NCBI RefSeq assembly: GCF_000211815.1
Contig: NZ_GL890973.1
Coordinates: 180,820 to 244,819, forward strand
Direction of reading: 5' to 3'
Length of the DNA: 64,000 bases
DNA from: Moorena producens 3L
Lineage (GTDB): Bacteria > Cyanobacteriota > Cyanobacteriia > Cyanobacteriales > Coleofasciculaceae
Shown here: positions 24,942 through 34,176 of the stretch, piece after piece
Layout: each line of letters begins with the position of its first letter
How positions within the stretch are numbered: the stretch's first letter is position 1
Notes under the pieces: model-generated
What the model was told of the DNA's origin: nothing
Seen by the model: only the letters and a program-made list of their open reading frames with translations
The model's database searches: none
Program-made: the position numbers and the translations under genes

Positions 24942-27542
24942 TTATTTAAGGTAAGCAACGGTAACACCAGTCCCACCATCAGATTGTTCGGCTAGCTTAA
25001 AACGCTCCACTAGAGGGTGCTGTTCCAAGAAAGCGTGGACACCTTGTCTTAATCGACCAGTTCCTTTGCCATGAATAATCCAGAGTACTCCAAAGTCTAT
25101 CGCCTTAGATATTGCTTGGTCGATGTCAATCTCTGCATTAGCTACCCGACTTCCTCGAATATCAATGGTATTTTTTGAGGTGCGCACAGCCGTAGCTGGC
25201 GGCGAGACTAGAGTTGGGGCAGGATCTGGTTTTGATGTAGTTTTTACCACATTTTCGGGTTTTTGTCCATCCAAAGATTCCACATCTGCTAGGGCAACGG
25301 TCATTTTCATTAAGCCAAAGCGTACCGTTAGCTCCCCATTATCTGCGGCACTGAGGATCTCAGCTGTCTGATTCAATCGGGGAATGCGAATGCGATCGCC
25401 TACTTTGGGACGGAATCCTGGTTTTGGTTTAGGAGGCGGTGCGGCTGGGATTTGACGCTGGGCAATCTCCTTAAGAGCGTTTGTGGCTTTTTGGGCATTT
25501 TGAGCAGTTTGGGAGCCTTGCTGCAACTGGCGAATCACTTGGGCAATTTCTTTCTTAGCTTCTGCGATCGCATCTTGCACAGACCGTTCCTGGGAAAGCT
25601 TCAATTCCCGTTCCCGCTCCTGCAAAAGTTTTGCCCGTTCAGAGAGTTTCTGATGGAGAGATTCAGCTTGTTGCAGTAACTGATTGGCCTCTTGGGCTTT
25701 AGTTTCCTGAGTGCGCCGTTGAGCTTCTAAACCCGCAATTACCTGATTCACATCTTCCGAAGCTCCCCCCAAAAGGGTTTGAGCCTGATCCACCACCGAT
25801 GGGTTTAACCCTAAGCGTCTAGCAATGCTCAAGGCATTGGAGCGACCGGGAATACCCCACAATAAACGGTAAGTTGGTGACAGGGTTTGATCATCAAACT
25901 CCACCGAGGCATTCTCAAACCGCTCGTCTTGATATTTTAGTGCTTTGAGTTCCCCATAATGGGTAGTCGCAATGGTTAATTGTGTTGTGTTTGCCAGGTA
26001 TTTCAGTAATGCGATCGCTAATGCACTACCTTCTGCCGGGTCAGTCCCTGCTCCTACTTCATCTAATAGTACGAGTGACGCACGAGGAGTTGAAGGTTGT
26101 TTAAGGTTGGCCGGTTGAATGTTGGCCGGTTGAATGTTGGCCGATTGTTCGCGTAGCGTGGCCTTTTGGCCAAGGTTATCTGGTTCAAGGTTAGCCGGTT
26201 GAATGTTGTCTGGAAAACCTTGGCCTTGTGGCCACGCTTCGCGAACAACCTTCAACCTGCCAACTTGCAACTCCCTGCCAACTTGCAACTCTTCTTTTGG
26301 GGTAGTTATCGCCTCAATAATCCGACTAATCCGACGAATGTGACCCGAGAAAGTGGATAAACTCTGTTCTATAGACTGCTCATCCCCAATATCTGCCAGA
26401 ATTTGCTCAAACCAAGGCAGTTCTACTGGTTCCCTTGCTGGCACAAATAAACCAGCTTTTGCCATCAGTGCCGCTAAACCAAAGGTTTTCAAGGTAACGG
26501 TTTTACCGCCAGTATTGGGACCGGTAATAGCAACTACCCGAATGTAGGACTGAATCTGGACATCAATCGGAACAACTGATGTGCCTTGTTCATGTTTTTG
26601 CTGCCACACCAGTAGAGGATGGCGCAGTTGCCGCAGAGTAATGCTTTCATTCTGATTGCGGTCAATGAATCTAGGGGGATTTGCTTCTAACCACAGACTA
26701 TACCTTGCCTTAGCGGTAGCTAAATCTAGGGTAGTTGCTACAACCAGCAACCGTTCCAAGTCTGCCTTAACTGCTGCTACTTGTTCACTCAAGGCACGAC
26801 GTACTGCTTCCGCTTCCACTTGTTCTTGCCGCCGCTGGGTCCGAAGTTGATTGCCTAACCCAACAATGGCCTTCGGTTCTACGTATAGGGTGGCACCGGT
26901 ACTAGAGGTATCGTGAACAATACCAGGAATAGCATCTTTCTGGGGAGCTTTAACCGGGAGTACAAACCGATCACCCCGTTGAGTAATTAACTGTTGCTGT
27001 AATGCGCCCCCTTTACGCTGGACAATCCCCTGGAGGATTTCATAAATTCGGTCTCGTAATGATTTCATCTGAGTCCGAATCCCTGCCAGCTTCGGGGTTG
27101 CCCGGTCAGCTACATCGCCTCGGTCATCGATACAACGGTGAATTTCTTGTTCAAGTTCTGGGTAGGTGCGGCTGTCAGCCACCAGTTCCTTCAGAATTTC
27201 TACATCCTCTTGGTCTTCAATAAACCGCCGTAGACGCCTCACACCAGCTAAGGTTGTTGCGATCGCTAATAGTTCCTCACCAGACAAAATGCCTTGGAGC
27301 TCTGCCCGATCCAGAGATTCACCAATATCTTGGATGCCGTCAAAAGTTAGTCCTGTGTCTAAACTCGTTTCCAGTTGATAGGCTTCTTTGGTTTGGGCTA
27401 GCAGGTCTAGGCTTTCCCGTTGAGTTGCTGGGGGGTGGAGATAACGAGCCGCAAAGGCTCCCAGCTTAGTAGCCGCAAAGGTAGCCAGGTGTTGGCACAG
27501 GCGGGACCATTCCAGTAGTTCTAAGGTTTCAGATTGAATCAA
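24942..27542 (-). CDS. mutS2: Endonuclease MutS2 with repeat-encoded insertion
   Basis: An 866-residue MutS2, which acts on recombination intermediates or stalled ribosomes; the family is usually nearer 790. Visible are the clamp/lever domains, Walker A (ITGPNTGGKTVTL, about residue 338), Walker B (LVLLDEVGAGTDPAEG, about 490), a coiled coil, and a C-terminal Smr domain (IDIRGSRVANAEID, IIHGKGTGRLRQG). Between the end of the helix RISRIIEAITTPKEELQ and Walker B there are about 70 extra residues (LQVGRELQVGRLKV, NIQPANIQPANLKQ) encoded by DNA that elsewhere in the window is intergenic repeat. The frame is kept, so the protein may still work. Confidence 0.9.
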   Translation of the reverse strand: MIQSETLELLEWSRLCQHLATFAATKLGAFAARYLHPPATQRESLDLLAQTKEAYQLETSLDTGLTFDGIQDIGESLDRAELQGILSGEELLAIATTLAGVRRLRRFIEDQEDVEILKELVADSRTYPELEQEIHRCIDDRGDVADRATPKLAGIRTQMKSLRDRIYEILQGIVQRKGGALQQQLITQRGDRFVLPVKAPQKDAIPGIVHDTSSTGATLYVEPKAIVGLGNQLRTQRRQEQVEAEAVRRALSEQVAAVKADLERLLVVATTLDLATAKARYSLWLEANPPRFIDRNQNESITLRQLRHPLLVWQQKHEQGTSVVPIDVQIQSYIRVVAITGPNTGGKTVTLKTFGLAALMAKAGLFVPAREPVELPWFEQILADIGDEQSIEQSLSTFSGHIRRISRIIEAITTPKEELQVGRELQVGRLKVVREAWPQGQGFPDNIQPANLEPDNLGQKATLREQSANIQPANIQPANLKQPSTPRASLVLLDEVGAGTDPAEGSALAIALLKYLANTTQLTIATTHYGELKALKYQDERFENASVEFDDQTLSPTYRLLWGIPGRSNALSIARRLGLNPSVVDQAQTLLGGASEDVNQVIAGLEAQRRTQETKAQEANQLLQQAESLHQKLSERAKLLQERERELKLSQERSVQDAIAEAKKEIAQVIRQLQQGSQTAQNAQKATNALKEIAQRQIPAAPPPKPKPGFRPKVGDRIRIPRLNQTAEILSAADNGELTVRFGLMKMTVALADVESLDGQKPENVVKTTSKPDPAPTLVSPPATAVRTSKNTIDIRGSRVANAEIDIDQAISKAIDFGVLWIIHGKGTGRLRQGVHAFLEQHPLVERFKLAEQSDGGTGVTVAYLK
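26080..26300. repeat. Intergenic-type repeats inserted in mutS2
   Basis: GGCCGGTTGAATGTTGGCCG units, TTGTTCGCGTAGCGTGGCC and GGCCACGCTTCGCGAACAAC occur here within coding sequence. The same units form the intergenic block 39727-39870. The segment lies between the Walker A and Walker B codons. Confidence 0.85.
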
Positions 27543-27630
27543 GGCTCAGAGACAAACGCATACCTCAATTGTATTATCCTATAATTCGGTTAGGACTGGG
27601 AAAGTTAAGATTGATCAAATTACCAATTAC

Positions 27631-27812
27631 GTAAGTATTCAGAAGTCAGCGGTCAGCCGTCAGCTTATTTTATTCAAAAGTCTCGTTCCCTTAGCCTGGC
27701 CTACGGCTAATGGGAATAGCTGATTGCTGAACGCGCACGCGTGCGCGTAGCGCATATGCTGATGGCTGATGGCTGATGGCTGATGGCTGATTGCTCCTAG
27801 CTGATTGCTGAT
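27631..27812. repeat. Repeat of the GTAAGCATTCAGC type, decayed
   Basis: GTAAGTATTCAGAAGTCAGC opens the block; the middle has GCGCACGCGTGCGCGTAGCG, and five tandem GCTGATGGCTGATGG units follow. The rest of the gap 27543-28087 holds no gene that I can recognise. Confidence 0.65.
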
Positions 27813-28087
27813 AAATGATATATCATAGCTTACCTAATTACTAATTGCCATCTGAAAAAGACAAAAAAAAACCAAATTGGGATATGCTGGGATAAGTTGA
27901 TGTATGCCCTGCCAGATTTATCCTAAATTCTCCTTCTTCAGATGGTTTAATCGTATGGTAGGGCTTCCCTAAGGTTTTTAGCCCCAGTACGAGTAATGAT
28001 TACTGAGTCCTGAGTCCTGAGTGGAGCAATTGAGTTTATCCACCTCACCCGATTATCTCATCATTCCACCATTATCAAAAATTTCTA

Positions 28088-28972
28088 CTACTTGTCCGAT
28101 AACGGTCTGCTGGTGGTATCCGGTAACGTAGGAGTAGGTTTATAGGGCAGAGGAATATACTGTACCGATGGACGTCCACCTTGAGGTTGGGGGTACAAAT
28201 CCATTAGTTTATAGATAGCTTTAGGTAGACCAACCGTGACAGGTAGACCTAGTTCAGAGGCTTCCTCGACAGTAATCGGACAGTCATGGGTGATTTGACC
28301 AGTAGTAAGAAAGTCAATAATTCTATCGATGTGTTCTGGGTCAATCTTCTGCTTAGGGATATCGTCTAGCAGCAACGTTCGCACGAAACGTTGCACCTGC
28401 TTAATGGCTTTACTTGCCAAATCAGCCATCATCAAGGTTTGGTCATCAATAGCCTCAAGGGGCTTTTGCTCCACAACTCTTAGAATGCTAGCAGCAGCAG
28501 TATTCCCTAGTTGAGGGTCAACTGGTCCAAGGACAGCATTGGCATCCATCACAATTTCATCAGAGGCTAGGGCTAACATAGTACCACCACTCATGGCATA
28601 GTGGGGTACAAAGACAGTAACTTTAGAAGGATGACGAATTAAAGCTCTAGCAATTTGTTCTGTAGCCAGCACCAATCCCCCAGGAGTATGTAAAATAAGA
28701 TCAATAGGAACATCTGGTGGAGTTAGACGGATTGCCCTGAGCACTTGTTCAGAATCTTCAATAGATATGTAGCGGGACACAGGGATGCCAAACAAGCTAA
28801 TAGACTCTTGTCGGTGAATCAGTAAAATTAACCGACTTTTGCGGTTCTCCTCGAATTCTTGCAAAGCTCGAAAACGTCTATATTGCATCTGGCGACGTTG
28901 CCACAAGGGCTGCAACGACGAGATGATTAGAAAAATCCAGAACAGATCAAAAAAGTTAAAGCTAAAGTTCAT
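28088..28972 (-). CDS. SDH-family Clp-fold serine protease, membrane-anchored
   Basis: A 294-residue protein with an N-terminal membrane helix (FFDLFWIFLIISSLQPLW) followed by the ClpP/crotonase-type fold of the SDH (serine dehydrogenase proteinase/SppA-like) family. Visible motifs are PIDLILHTPGG, the nucleophile Ser in HYAMSGGTMLAL (about residue 129) and ANAVLGPVDPQ. A predicted proteolytic role at the membrane follows from the family; the substrate is unknown. The C-terminal tail is Pro-rich. It stands alone, transcribed away from the next gene. Confidence 0.8.
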   Translation of the reverse strand: MNFSFNFFDLFWIFLIISSLQPLWQRRQMQYRRFRALQEFEENRKSRLILLIHRQESISLFGIPVSRYISIEDSEQVLRAIRLTPPDVPIDLILHTPGGLVLATEQIARALIRHPSKVTVFVPHYAMSGGTMLALASDEIVMDANAVLGPVDPQLGNTAAASILRVVEQKPLEAIDDQTLMMADLASKAIKQVQRFVRTLLLDDIPKQKIDPEHIDRIIDFLTTGQITHDCPITVEEASELGLPVTVGLPKAIYKLMDLYPQPQGGRPSVQYIPLPYKPTPTLPDTTSRPLSDK

Positions 28973-29272
28973 CGCTTACTTACAGGTATCTAGTAGTTTT
29001 ACCCTTTAGTTTTCCCGTGCTTAGGATGCTTTATTGCTAATTTTTAGTTTTTTTGGCTTAGTGTTGTGGGCTGATGCCTTGCTAGAGAAACCCAGACTGT
29101 TTTTAAGTCTTCAGCAAGTCCTGATAATAGTGTGTCCTATCACCTGTAGTTTAAGCAACGCCAAAACTCCTGTACATTAAATTAAGTTAAGTTTTGTTAC
29201 AAAAAGCCAACTTCAGTCATAAAAGTTAAGGGTTAACCCTGATAAGTATTTAGTGACTCAACCCTTGAGTAT

Positions 29273-29473
29273 ATGCCCTTACTAATCAGTTTGGTGATTG
29301 CCGCAGTAGCTACTTACCTTTCTCTGAACACTACAGAAGAAATCTTGAAAGTGGCATCATTATTAATAGTGATAATTTGCCTGTTGCTAAGCTTTGTTTT
29401 TGCTCCACTACTAATTAAAGTGTTGATTGTCGGAATTTTCCTAGTAATTCCGACAATCCCCAAGAAATCTTAA
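29273..29473 (+). CDS. Small hydrophobic membrane protein
   Basis: A 66-residue protein almost entirely hydrophobic: two to three helices (LLISLVIAAVATYLSL; VASLLIVIICLLLSFVFAPL; VLIVGIFLVIP) with a basic end KKS. It has an ATG start and a hairpin terminator about 55 bp downstream, which supports expression. Function is unknown. Confidence 0.5.
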   Translation: MPLLISLVIAAVATYLSLNTTEEILKVASLLIVIICLLLSFVFAPLLIKVLIVGIFLVIPTIPKKS

Positions 29474-29528
29474 GTCTTGTGGCTGAATGCTTAAACCCAC
29501 ATTCTGCAGGTTGGAGAGGAGATTAGAA

Positions 29529-29556
29529 AAACCCCTACAATAACTCGTAGAGGTTT
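29529..29556 (+). terminator. Hairpin terminator
   Basis: AAACCCCTAC pairs with GTAGAGGTTT with one mismatch and an 8-nt loop, downstream of the small membrane protein. The T-run after it is weak. Confidence 0.45.
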
Positions 29557-29718
29557 GTGAATGATTTCGATTGATTTATTGGTTGTTACTAGATTGCTGA
29601 ATTAGGCCATCTAAAATAGTTCCGATTGGCTCATTAGCAGCACTAGTAGTACCTTGATACTCAGTTATTTGTGATTTGGTCTGTACTTGTCTAGATCCCA
29701 AAAAATCTCAGTTACCCA

Positions 29719-31353
29719 CTAATAGTCAAAATTTTCACCAGGCAAAGCAGGAGTGGTTGTTGGAGGTCGCCGAAACTGGGTTGCCTGTTCATAAGCATAA
29801 GCGAATCCCAGTAAGGTAGGCTCACTGTAAGGCTTACCAAAGAAAGTCAGTCCTAGGGGTAATCCCTGCTCAGTAAAGCCCATTGCCACGGAAATGCCGG
29901 GAAAACCAGAAACATTGGCTAAGTACCCTGGTATGTAGGGGTCATTTGAGGCACATTGATAGGTTGGATCCTCGACATTATAGAGCGGACCGGCAGGACA
30001 AGTCATGGTGGGCCAAATAATCGCGTCGAGATTTTGGGCATTCATAATCGATAAAATCTCCTGGCGAACCCTGGGAAACTCGAAATGGAGAATATAAAGA
30101 TATTCGGTATCAGCCAGTTCTGGATGCTTTAAAGACTCTCCAAACCCTCCGACGCGACCGGGATTGAGAGCCTGTTCTGAATTGACTAATGGGTTAGATA
30201 AGCTCATCGAATACATTTCCCTCAGGGTGTCAGGGAATGGAAGCTGGAGGTTTTTGAGGTAACTATCGATCTGGGGTTCAAACTCAGCCTCTGTTACCTC
30301 TTCCATGAAAGGCCAGAGGTTTTCCAATTTGGGAGAGAAATCCACCGACTCAACTGTTGCACCTAATTCCCTCAGCTTAGCAACTGCTGCATCAGTTGCA
30401 GCATCTACCTCAGGGTTCCCACCCCGAAAATCAATCGCCACCCCAATTCTTGCCCCTTTTAGGGCTTTTTTATTGAGAAACTGGGTGTAGTCCTTATATG
30501 TTTTCCCAACACTTTCCAGGGTACGGTAATCATTGGGATCAACCCCTGCCATTACACCCAAAGCGATCGCTGCATCTGTCACGGTTCGAGCCATAGGGCC
30601 TGCACTATCAAAGGAGAGGGTTAGGGGGATAATACCATCTCGACTAACCAGTCCCTGAGTGGGTTTGATACCGACAAGACCTGCTACTGCTGCAGGGCCA
30701 CGAATTGAGCCTGAAGTATCGCTTCCGGTGGCTAAAACAGCAAAATTTGCCGCAATTACAGCCCCACTGCCTCCACTCGAACCCGAAGGATCACGAGTTA
30801 ATTTGTAGGGATTGCGTGTCAGTCCCCCAAGGGAACTGTAACCTAGCCTACCATAGGATTCAGCAAATTCACTCATGTTTGCTTTACCAAGAATAATGGC
30901 TCCTGCCTCTCGCAACTTCTTAACAGTAAAAGCATCATCGGGGGGTAAGGAACCTTCCAGCAGCACCGATCCTCCTGTTGTGGGTAAATCGGTAGTGTCA
31001 TAGTTATCTTTCAGAATGATGGGGATGCCATGTAAAGGACTTCGCGGTCCTTTCTGCTGGCGTTCTTGGTCTAACTCCCTTGCTTCTTTAAGGGCATTGT
31101 TATTGATAGAAATTAGCCCATTAATTTTCGGTCCCTGATCGTCATAGGCTTCAATACGATTGAGATAAAGTTGCACTAATTGTTCGGAAGTGAGTGCATT
31201 CTTCTCAAAAGCTTGGTTAATCTCTGCGATTGTTGCTTCCCTGAGACGAAAGGTCTCAGCGACTGCCTCTGAGGGAAAAGTACTCAGACCTAACATGAAA
31301 AGATAAGTCAGCCCTTGTTTAGCTATTTGCCACCAGGTCAGTTTTTGTTTCAT
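29719..31353 (-). CDS. Secreted amidase (amidase signature family)
   Basis: A 544-residue amidase hydrolysing C-N amide bonds. A signal peptide (GLTYLFMLGLSTFPSEAVA) indicates export. The Ser-cisSer-Lys triad is present: Lys in IILKDNYDT (about residue 112), cis-Ser in DPSGSSGGSGAV (about 193) and nucleophile Ser in GSDTSGSIRGPA (about 216). The sequence PTQGLVSRDGIIPL continues the family signature. Substrate cannot be told from sequence. It resembles the stand-alone bacterial amidases, not GatA, since no gatB/gatC are near and it is exported. Confidence 0.88.
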   Translation of the reverse strand: MKQKLTWWQIAKQGLTYLFMLGLSTFPSEAVAETFRLREATIAEINQAFEKNALTSEQLVQLYLNRIEAYDDQGPKINGLISINNNALKEARELDQERQQKGPRSPLHGIPIILKDNYDTTDLPTTGGSVLLEGSLPPDDAFTVKKLREAGAIILGKANMSEFAESYGRLGYSSLGGLTRNPYKLTRDPSGSSGGSGAVIAANFAVLATGSDTSGSIRGPAAVAGLVGIKPTQGLVSRDGIIPLTLSFDSAGPMARTVTDAAIALGVMAGVDPNDYRTLESVGKTYKDYTQFLNKKALKGARIGVAIDFRGGNPEVDAATDAAVAKLRELGATVESVDFSPKLENLWPFMEEVTEAEFEPQIDSYLKNLQLPFPDTLREMYSMSLSNPLVNSEQALNPGRVGGFGESLKHPELADTEYLYILHFEFPRVRQEILSIMNAQNLDAIIWPTMTCPAGPLYNVEDPTYQCASNDPYIPGYLANVSGFPGISVAMGFTEQGLPLGLTFFGKPYSEPTLLGFAYAYEQATQFRRPPTTTPALPGENFDY

Positions 31354-31432
31354 ATATAAATTGAAATTGCCGCATCAAGAATATTACTGATTGAACTAAG
31401 AGGATGTTTCACAAGTGATCAGAGGTCAAATT

Positions 31433-31752
31433 TTAGGCCAAGCGGCGATCCATGATCCGTATCATAGCCAGATAAATCAATGTCTCTGATGTTTGAGCCA
31501 ATAACTCATAAGTCTCTGACCATATCGACAGCATCCCATCAGCCAACCAAAAGTGCGCTCCACTACCCAACGCTTTTTAAGCAGTACGAAGCTTTTGGTC
31601 TGTTGGGGTCGGAGTAAGAATTGTACCATCCAACCGCACAAATCCATGACCCACATGATCAAAGGCTCACAACTATTGCCTCCATCAACCCAAATCAGAT
31701 ACAACCGCGAGACCGCCTTGCCCATCTGTTTGACTTTGTCGAGCACTCGTTT
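31433..31752 (-). pseudogene. IS5-family transposase remnant
   Basis: The C-terminal part of an IS5-type DDE transposase: RLYLIWVDGGNS, LRPQQTKSFVLLKKRWVVER and the catalytic-Glu region VERTFGWLMG. After CRYGQRLMSYW the frame shifts; the normal ending (ETYELLAQTSETLIYLAMIR) is found in the next frame down to a stop at 31433. The N-terminal half is missing; the fragment stops where the IS607-type copy begins. Confidence 0.75.
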
Positions 31753-31792
31753 ACCGATACTTTTTAGCTACCAAAATCTACCAAAGTACATC

Positions 31793-33049
31793 TTAGCCCG
31801 CCAATGCAAGCTGATTTCTCAGCCAGGGGGTATCTCCCAAAGCGCGAAGAAAAATTCCTCGCGCGCCATTGATGTCCCGTTCGCGAAGCGTGACCAAAGG
31901 TCAATCCATTACCTGACCATCAATTCTTGACTTAATAGTCTTGTTACCGCCAATGTTTACTAATTCGCCAGTCCAACTAACAGTTTTACTGGTATAAGCT
32001 TCACAGACGTCAACTACAAACTTCCCTGTCTCTTGAGCCTTATGCTTGAGAAACTCTTTGAAACGATAGTGAGCAAATGATAGTAAGTTGCGAACCGTTT
32101 TAGATCTGATTTTTCTGTTTCCTTTTTTGGACATTTCAGAAGTTTCAAAAGTAGGAAGCAGTATCACATCAAAGTTATCTACTAGGAATCGGGCAGCTTT
32201 GTGATGTAATTCGTTGATCAGATTTTTGATCTTGATGACTATCCGTCTGGCCGCTTTTCTCATCCGATATTTCTGCTTGCCTTTTGCTTTACTTATTTTT
32301 GACAAAAGGCAATCGAGATGGGAACAAAGTCGCTGAACCCGAGAAAAGTCACCATTCCCAATCTTACCAACAGAAGTCTCACTAAAAAAGGTCAAAAATG
32401 TCCTAACACCGGGGTCTAAAGCCACTACTATACCTTGGTTTTCGGTCTTAATTTGAGTTGTCTTGTGGGGAACTGTTAAGTAGTAGTTCCCATTGGTGCT
32501 AGTTAATCGACAGTCCCCAATCTGATCGGGGACTGTCTCAGCAAAGGTCAATCTACCTAGTTTTGTGTGATAAACACCTTTGTCTGAGACAGCTGACTTC
32601 GGGATATAACAAGACTGAACTGGATTCTTACGAGACCTAAATCGAACTCGGTTAATTTGCCCAGTCTTCTTAGATTTTTTCTTCGCCTCCCTAACAGCAG
32701 TGCAAGCATCCTTAATCGCTATGGATTTAATCTGATAAGGCACTGTCCCGCACCATTCAGGAAGACCATGCAATATTCCGGTTTTAAGGGCTTTCCAGTT
32801 AGCTTTTATTTCGCCATTTTGCAGTATTTTGACGGTTTTATTAAAAACATACCGGGACACTCCGAACCACTTACGGACAGTCGCCCTCTGCTGTGCATCC
32901 AGGAATATCCGGATCTTTTTTGATTTTTGACCCGTACTTCCTGAGTCCGTGGACAAGGCAACAGAAGACGTGAATGATTCAGAGAAGATCTGCGGTAAGC
33001 TCGGATTCTGGACAACTTTCAGGTTGGTCGAGAACCAAGATTTTTCCAC
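31793..33049 (-). pseudogene. tnpB: tnpB of IS607-type copy B, stopped by a 24-nt repeat
   Basis: The open part (31901-33049, 382 codons from GTG) has RuvC Asp in ALDPGVRTFL and Glu in LLPTFETSEMS but a degenerate zinc ribbon (KTVSWTGE instead of CxxC). A TGA follows at 31903. Beyond it the frame continues without shift as PLVTLRE and then RDINGARGIFLRAL, the conserved region with the third catalytic Asp, to a TAA at 31793. The stop and the PLVTLRE codons are a 24-nt interspersed repeat inserted between the codons for MD and RD. The product should lack nuclease activity. Confidence 0.8.
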
Positions 33050-33054
33050 CGTTG

Positions 33055-33166
33055 AGACTGACCGGAGATGAAACCTTAGAGTAGTGCAGCCTTACTACAA
33101 AACCTTTACCCTATGCTGCATAATTTACCAACTATAAAGGCTGCACTACTCTTACGGTAACTTCTA
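33055..33166 (-). other. ~110-bp structured insertion element, copy 1
   Basis: Alignment with copy C of the IS607-type element delimits an insertion of about 112 bp. Its arms AGAGTAGTGCAGCCTT (33078-33093) and AAGGCTGCACTACTCT (33137-33152) are a perfect 16-bp inverted repeat. On the minus strand it starts with GAAGTTACCGTAAGAG and ends GGTTTCATCTCC. A homologue at 49281-49380 has the same layout with coordinated changes in both arms. It is either a MITE or a structured RNA-derived element. Confidence 0.7.
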
Positions 33167-33585
33167 ACCAAGTACTCAATGAGTTCAAACCCAAATCGGG
33201 TAAGTCTGTCTCTACAGGCAACAACAATCGTGAGCTGATCACAGCGCATAAGTCGCTCCAGTATGGTTCTAAGACCAAAGCGTTTGTAGTTAAGTCCTGA
33301 ACCGATGTCCTGGATGATTTCTGCTTGCGGGAAGAGGGAGTGCATGTAGGCAACTTGTCTGGCAAGGTCGTCAAATTGTTTGCTACTACTGACTCGGCAG
33401 TAACAGATTGTAGCCCGTTGAATTCCTTGGCTTTTCCCAAGGCGTTGGAGACTACCTGTGTCAAAGAGCCTGTATCCGCTTGGGGTTCTTTCAGATTTGA
33501 TCGTGCCATTGTCTGCGTACTTCCTTAAGGTGTTCCTGGAGAGTCCCGTAAGTTCGACCGCCTTACGGATTGGTACTAATGCCAT
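33106..33585 (-). pseudogene. tnpA: tnpA of IS607-type copy B, truncated by a structured insertion
   Basis: Serine recombinase with HTH (RKAVELTGLSRNTLRKYAD) and Ser nucleophile in CYCRVSSSKQ. The family sequence ends at EYLV; 19 residues read from a 112-bp insertion then lead to a stop. Copy C continues at this point with GGKILVLDQP and further to FSCRVHGLRKYG, so the C-terminal part has been cut off here. Confidence 0.8.
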
Positions 33586-33591
33586 TATTTA

Positions 33592-33624
33592 AGTCTAACA
33601 AATAATTCTAGAGATTGTTAGACT
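33592..33624. promoter_or_regulatory. Inverted repeat before tnpA of copy B
   Basis: AGTCTAACAA and TTGTTAGACT form a 10-bp perfect inverted repeat with a 13-nt loop, 7 bp upstream of the tnpA start, in the same place as in the other two copies. Confidence 0.55.
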
Positions 33625-33740
33625 TTGTTAAACTTTTTACTACTGTTTACCAACCCTCAAATTGTTCCGTCCTATAGCAGTCGAAGCAAATAATAGGACA
33701 TACTAGTCATCAAGTCAATGGTTATTAATTAATTAATAAA

Positions 33741-33893
33741 AGCCTAGTTTCTGACAGTTACGATTTAAGAACAAAAGTCATGAGTGCTATTGACGATGCC
33801 ATGGGAAAAACTCAAGCTAGTCATATCTTGGAAATTAGCCGAAATACAATTATCTGCTTAAAAAAGAGAAAGTCAACAGAAAATTATAGGTAA
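33741..33893 (+). pseudogene. IS630-family transposase N-terminal remnant
   Basis: The frame reads SYDLRTKVMSAIDDAMGKTQ and then ASHILEISRNTIICLKKRKS before a stop at 33893, matching the helix-turn-helix start of IS630-type transposases (YSYDLRxKVI...SRNTI..W.KRK). The DDE part is missing. The AT-rich DNA from 33900 to 34130 contains nothing I can recognise. Confidence 0.65.
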
Positions 33894-34132
33894 AAAGAGG
33901 GTTATAAAAATAGATAAACTCCGAAAATCAGGGATTTTTATTAATTTATTGATATTAAAAAAATCAGTTAATTTAATAACGAAATAGCAAAGTTGTGAAA
34001 AAAAAATTATTTATATCACTATAAAGCAAGCCTTAAAAATTATTTTTATCCGAAAAAATAAACTTACGGCTATGGAGAAAATAATGAATAAAAAAGGCAA
34101 GATTTTCTAGATAAAATTTCTAAAGCGATGCA

Positions 34133-34176
34133 GAGGTGCGACCCGTGGCGAATTTAATTACGGGTCAAGCGCACCT
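34133..34176. repeat. Decayed copy of the GAGGTGCG palindrome
   Basis: GAGGTGCGACCCGTGGCGAA and AATTACGGGTCAAGCGCACC form imperfect arms, related to the perfect palindrome at 13329. It overlaps the end of the IS1634-like remnant. Confidence 0.75.

Larger units (their letters stand above)
31753..33655 (-). mobile_element. Degenerate IS607-type element, copy B
   Basis: The ends are inferred by comparing with copy C at 51064-52860: both share ACCGATACTTTTT at one end and a CTAACCC/CCAACCC-like end upstream of tnpA. tnpA is broken by a 112-bp insertion and tnpB by a stop. It abuts the IS5 remnant. Confidence 0.65.

Noticed and set aside
31901..31903. TGA in tnpB as a recoded (selenocysteine or Trp) codon
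   Set aside because: The TGA is part of an inserted interspersed repeat and not of the original gene; no selenocysteine machinery or recoding is expected here.
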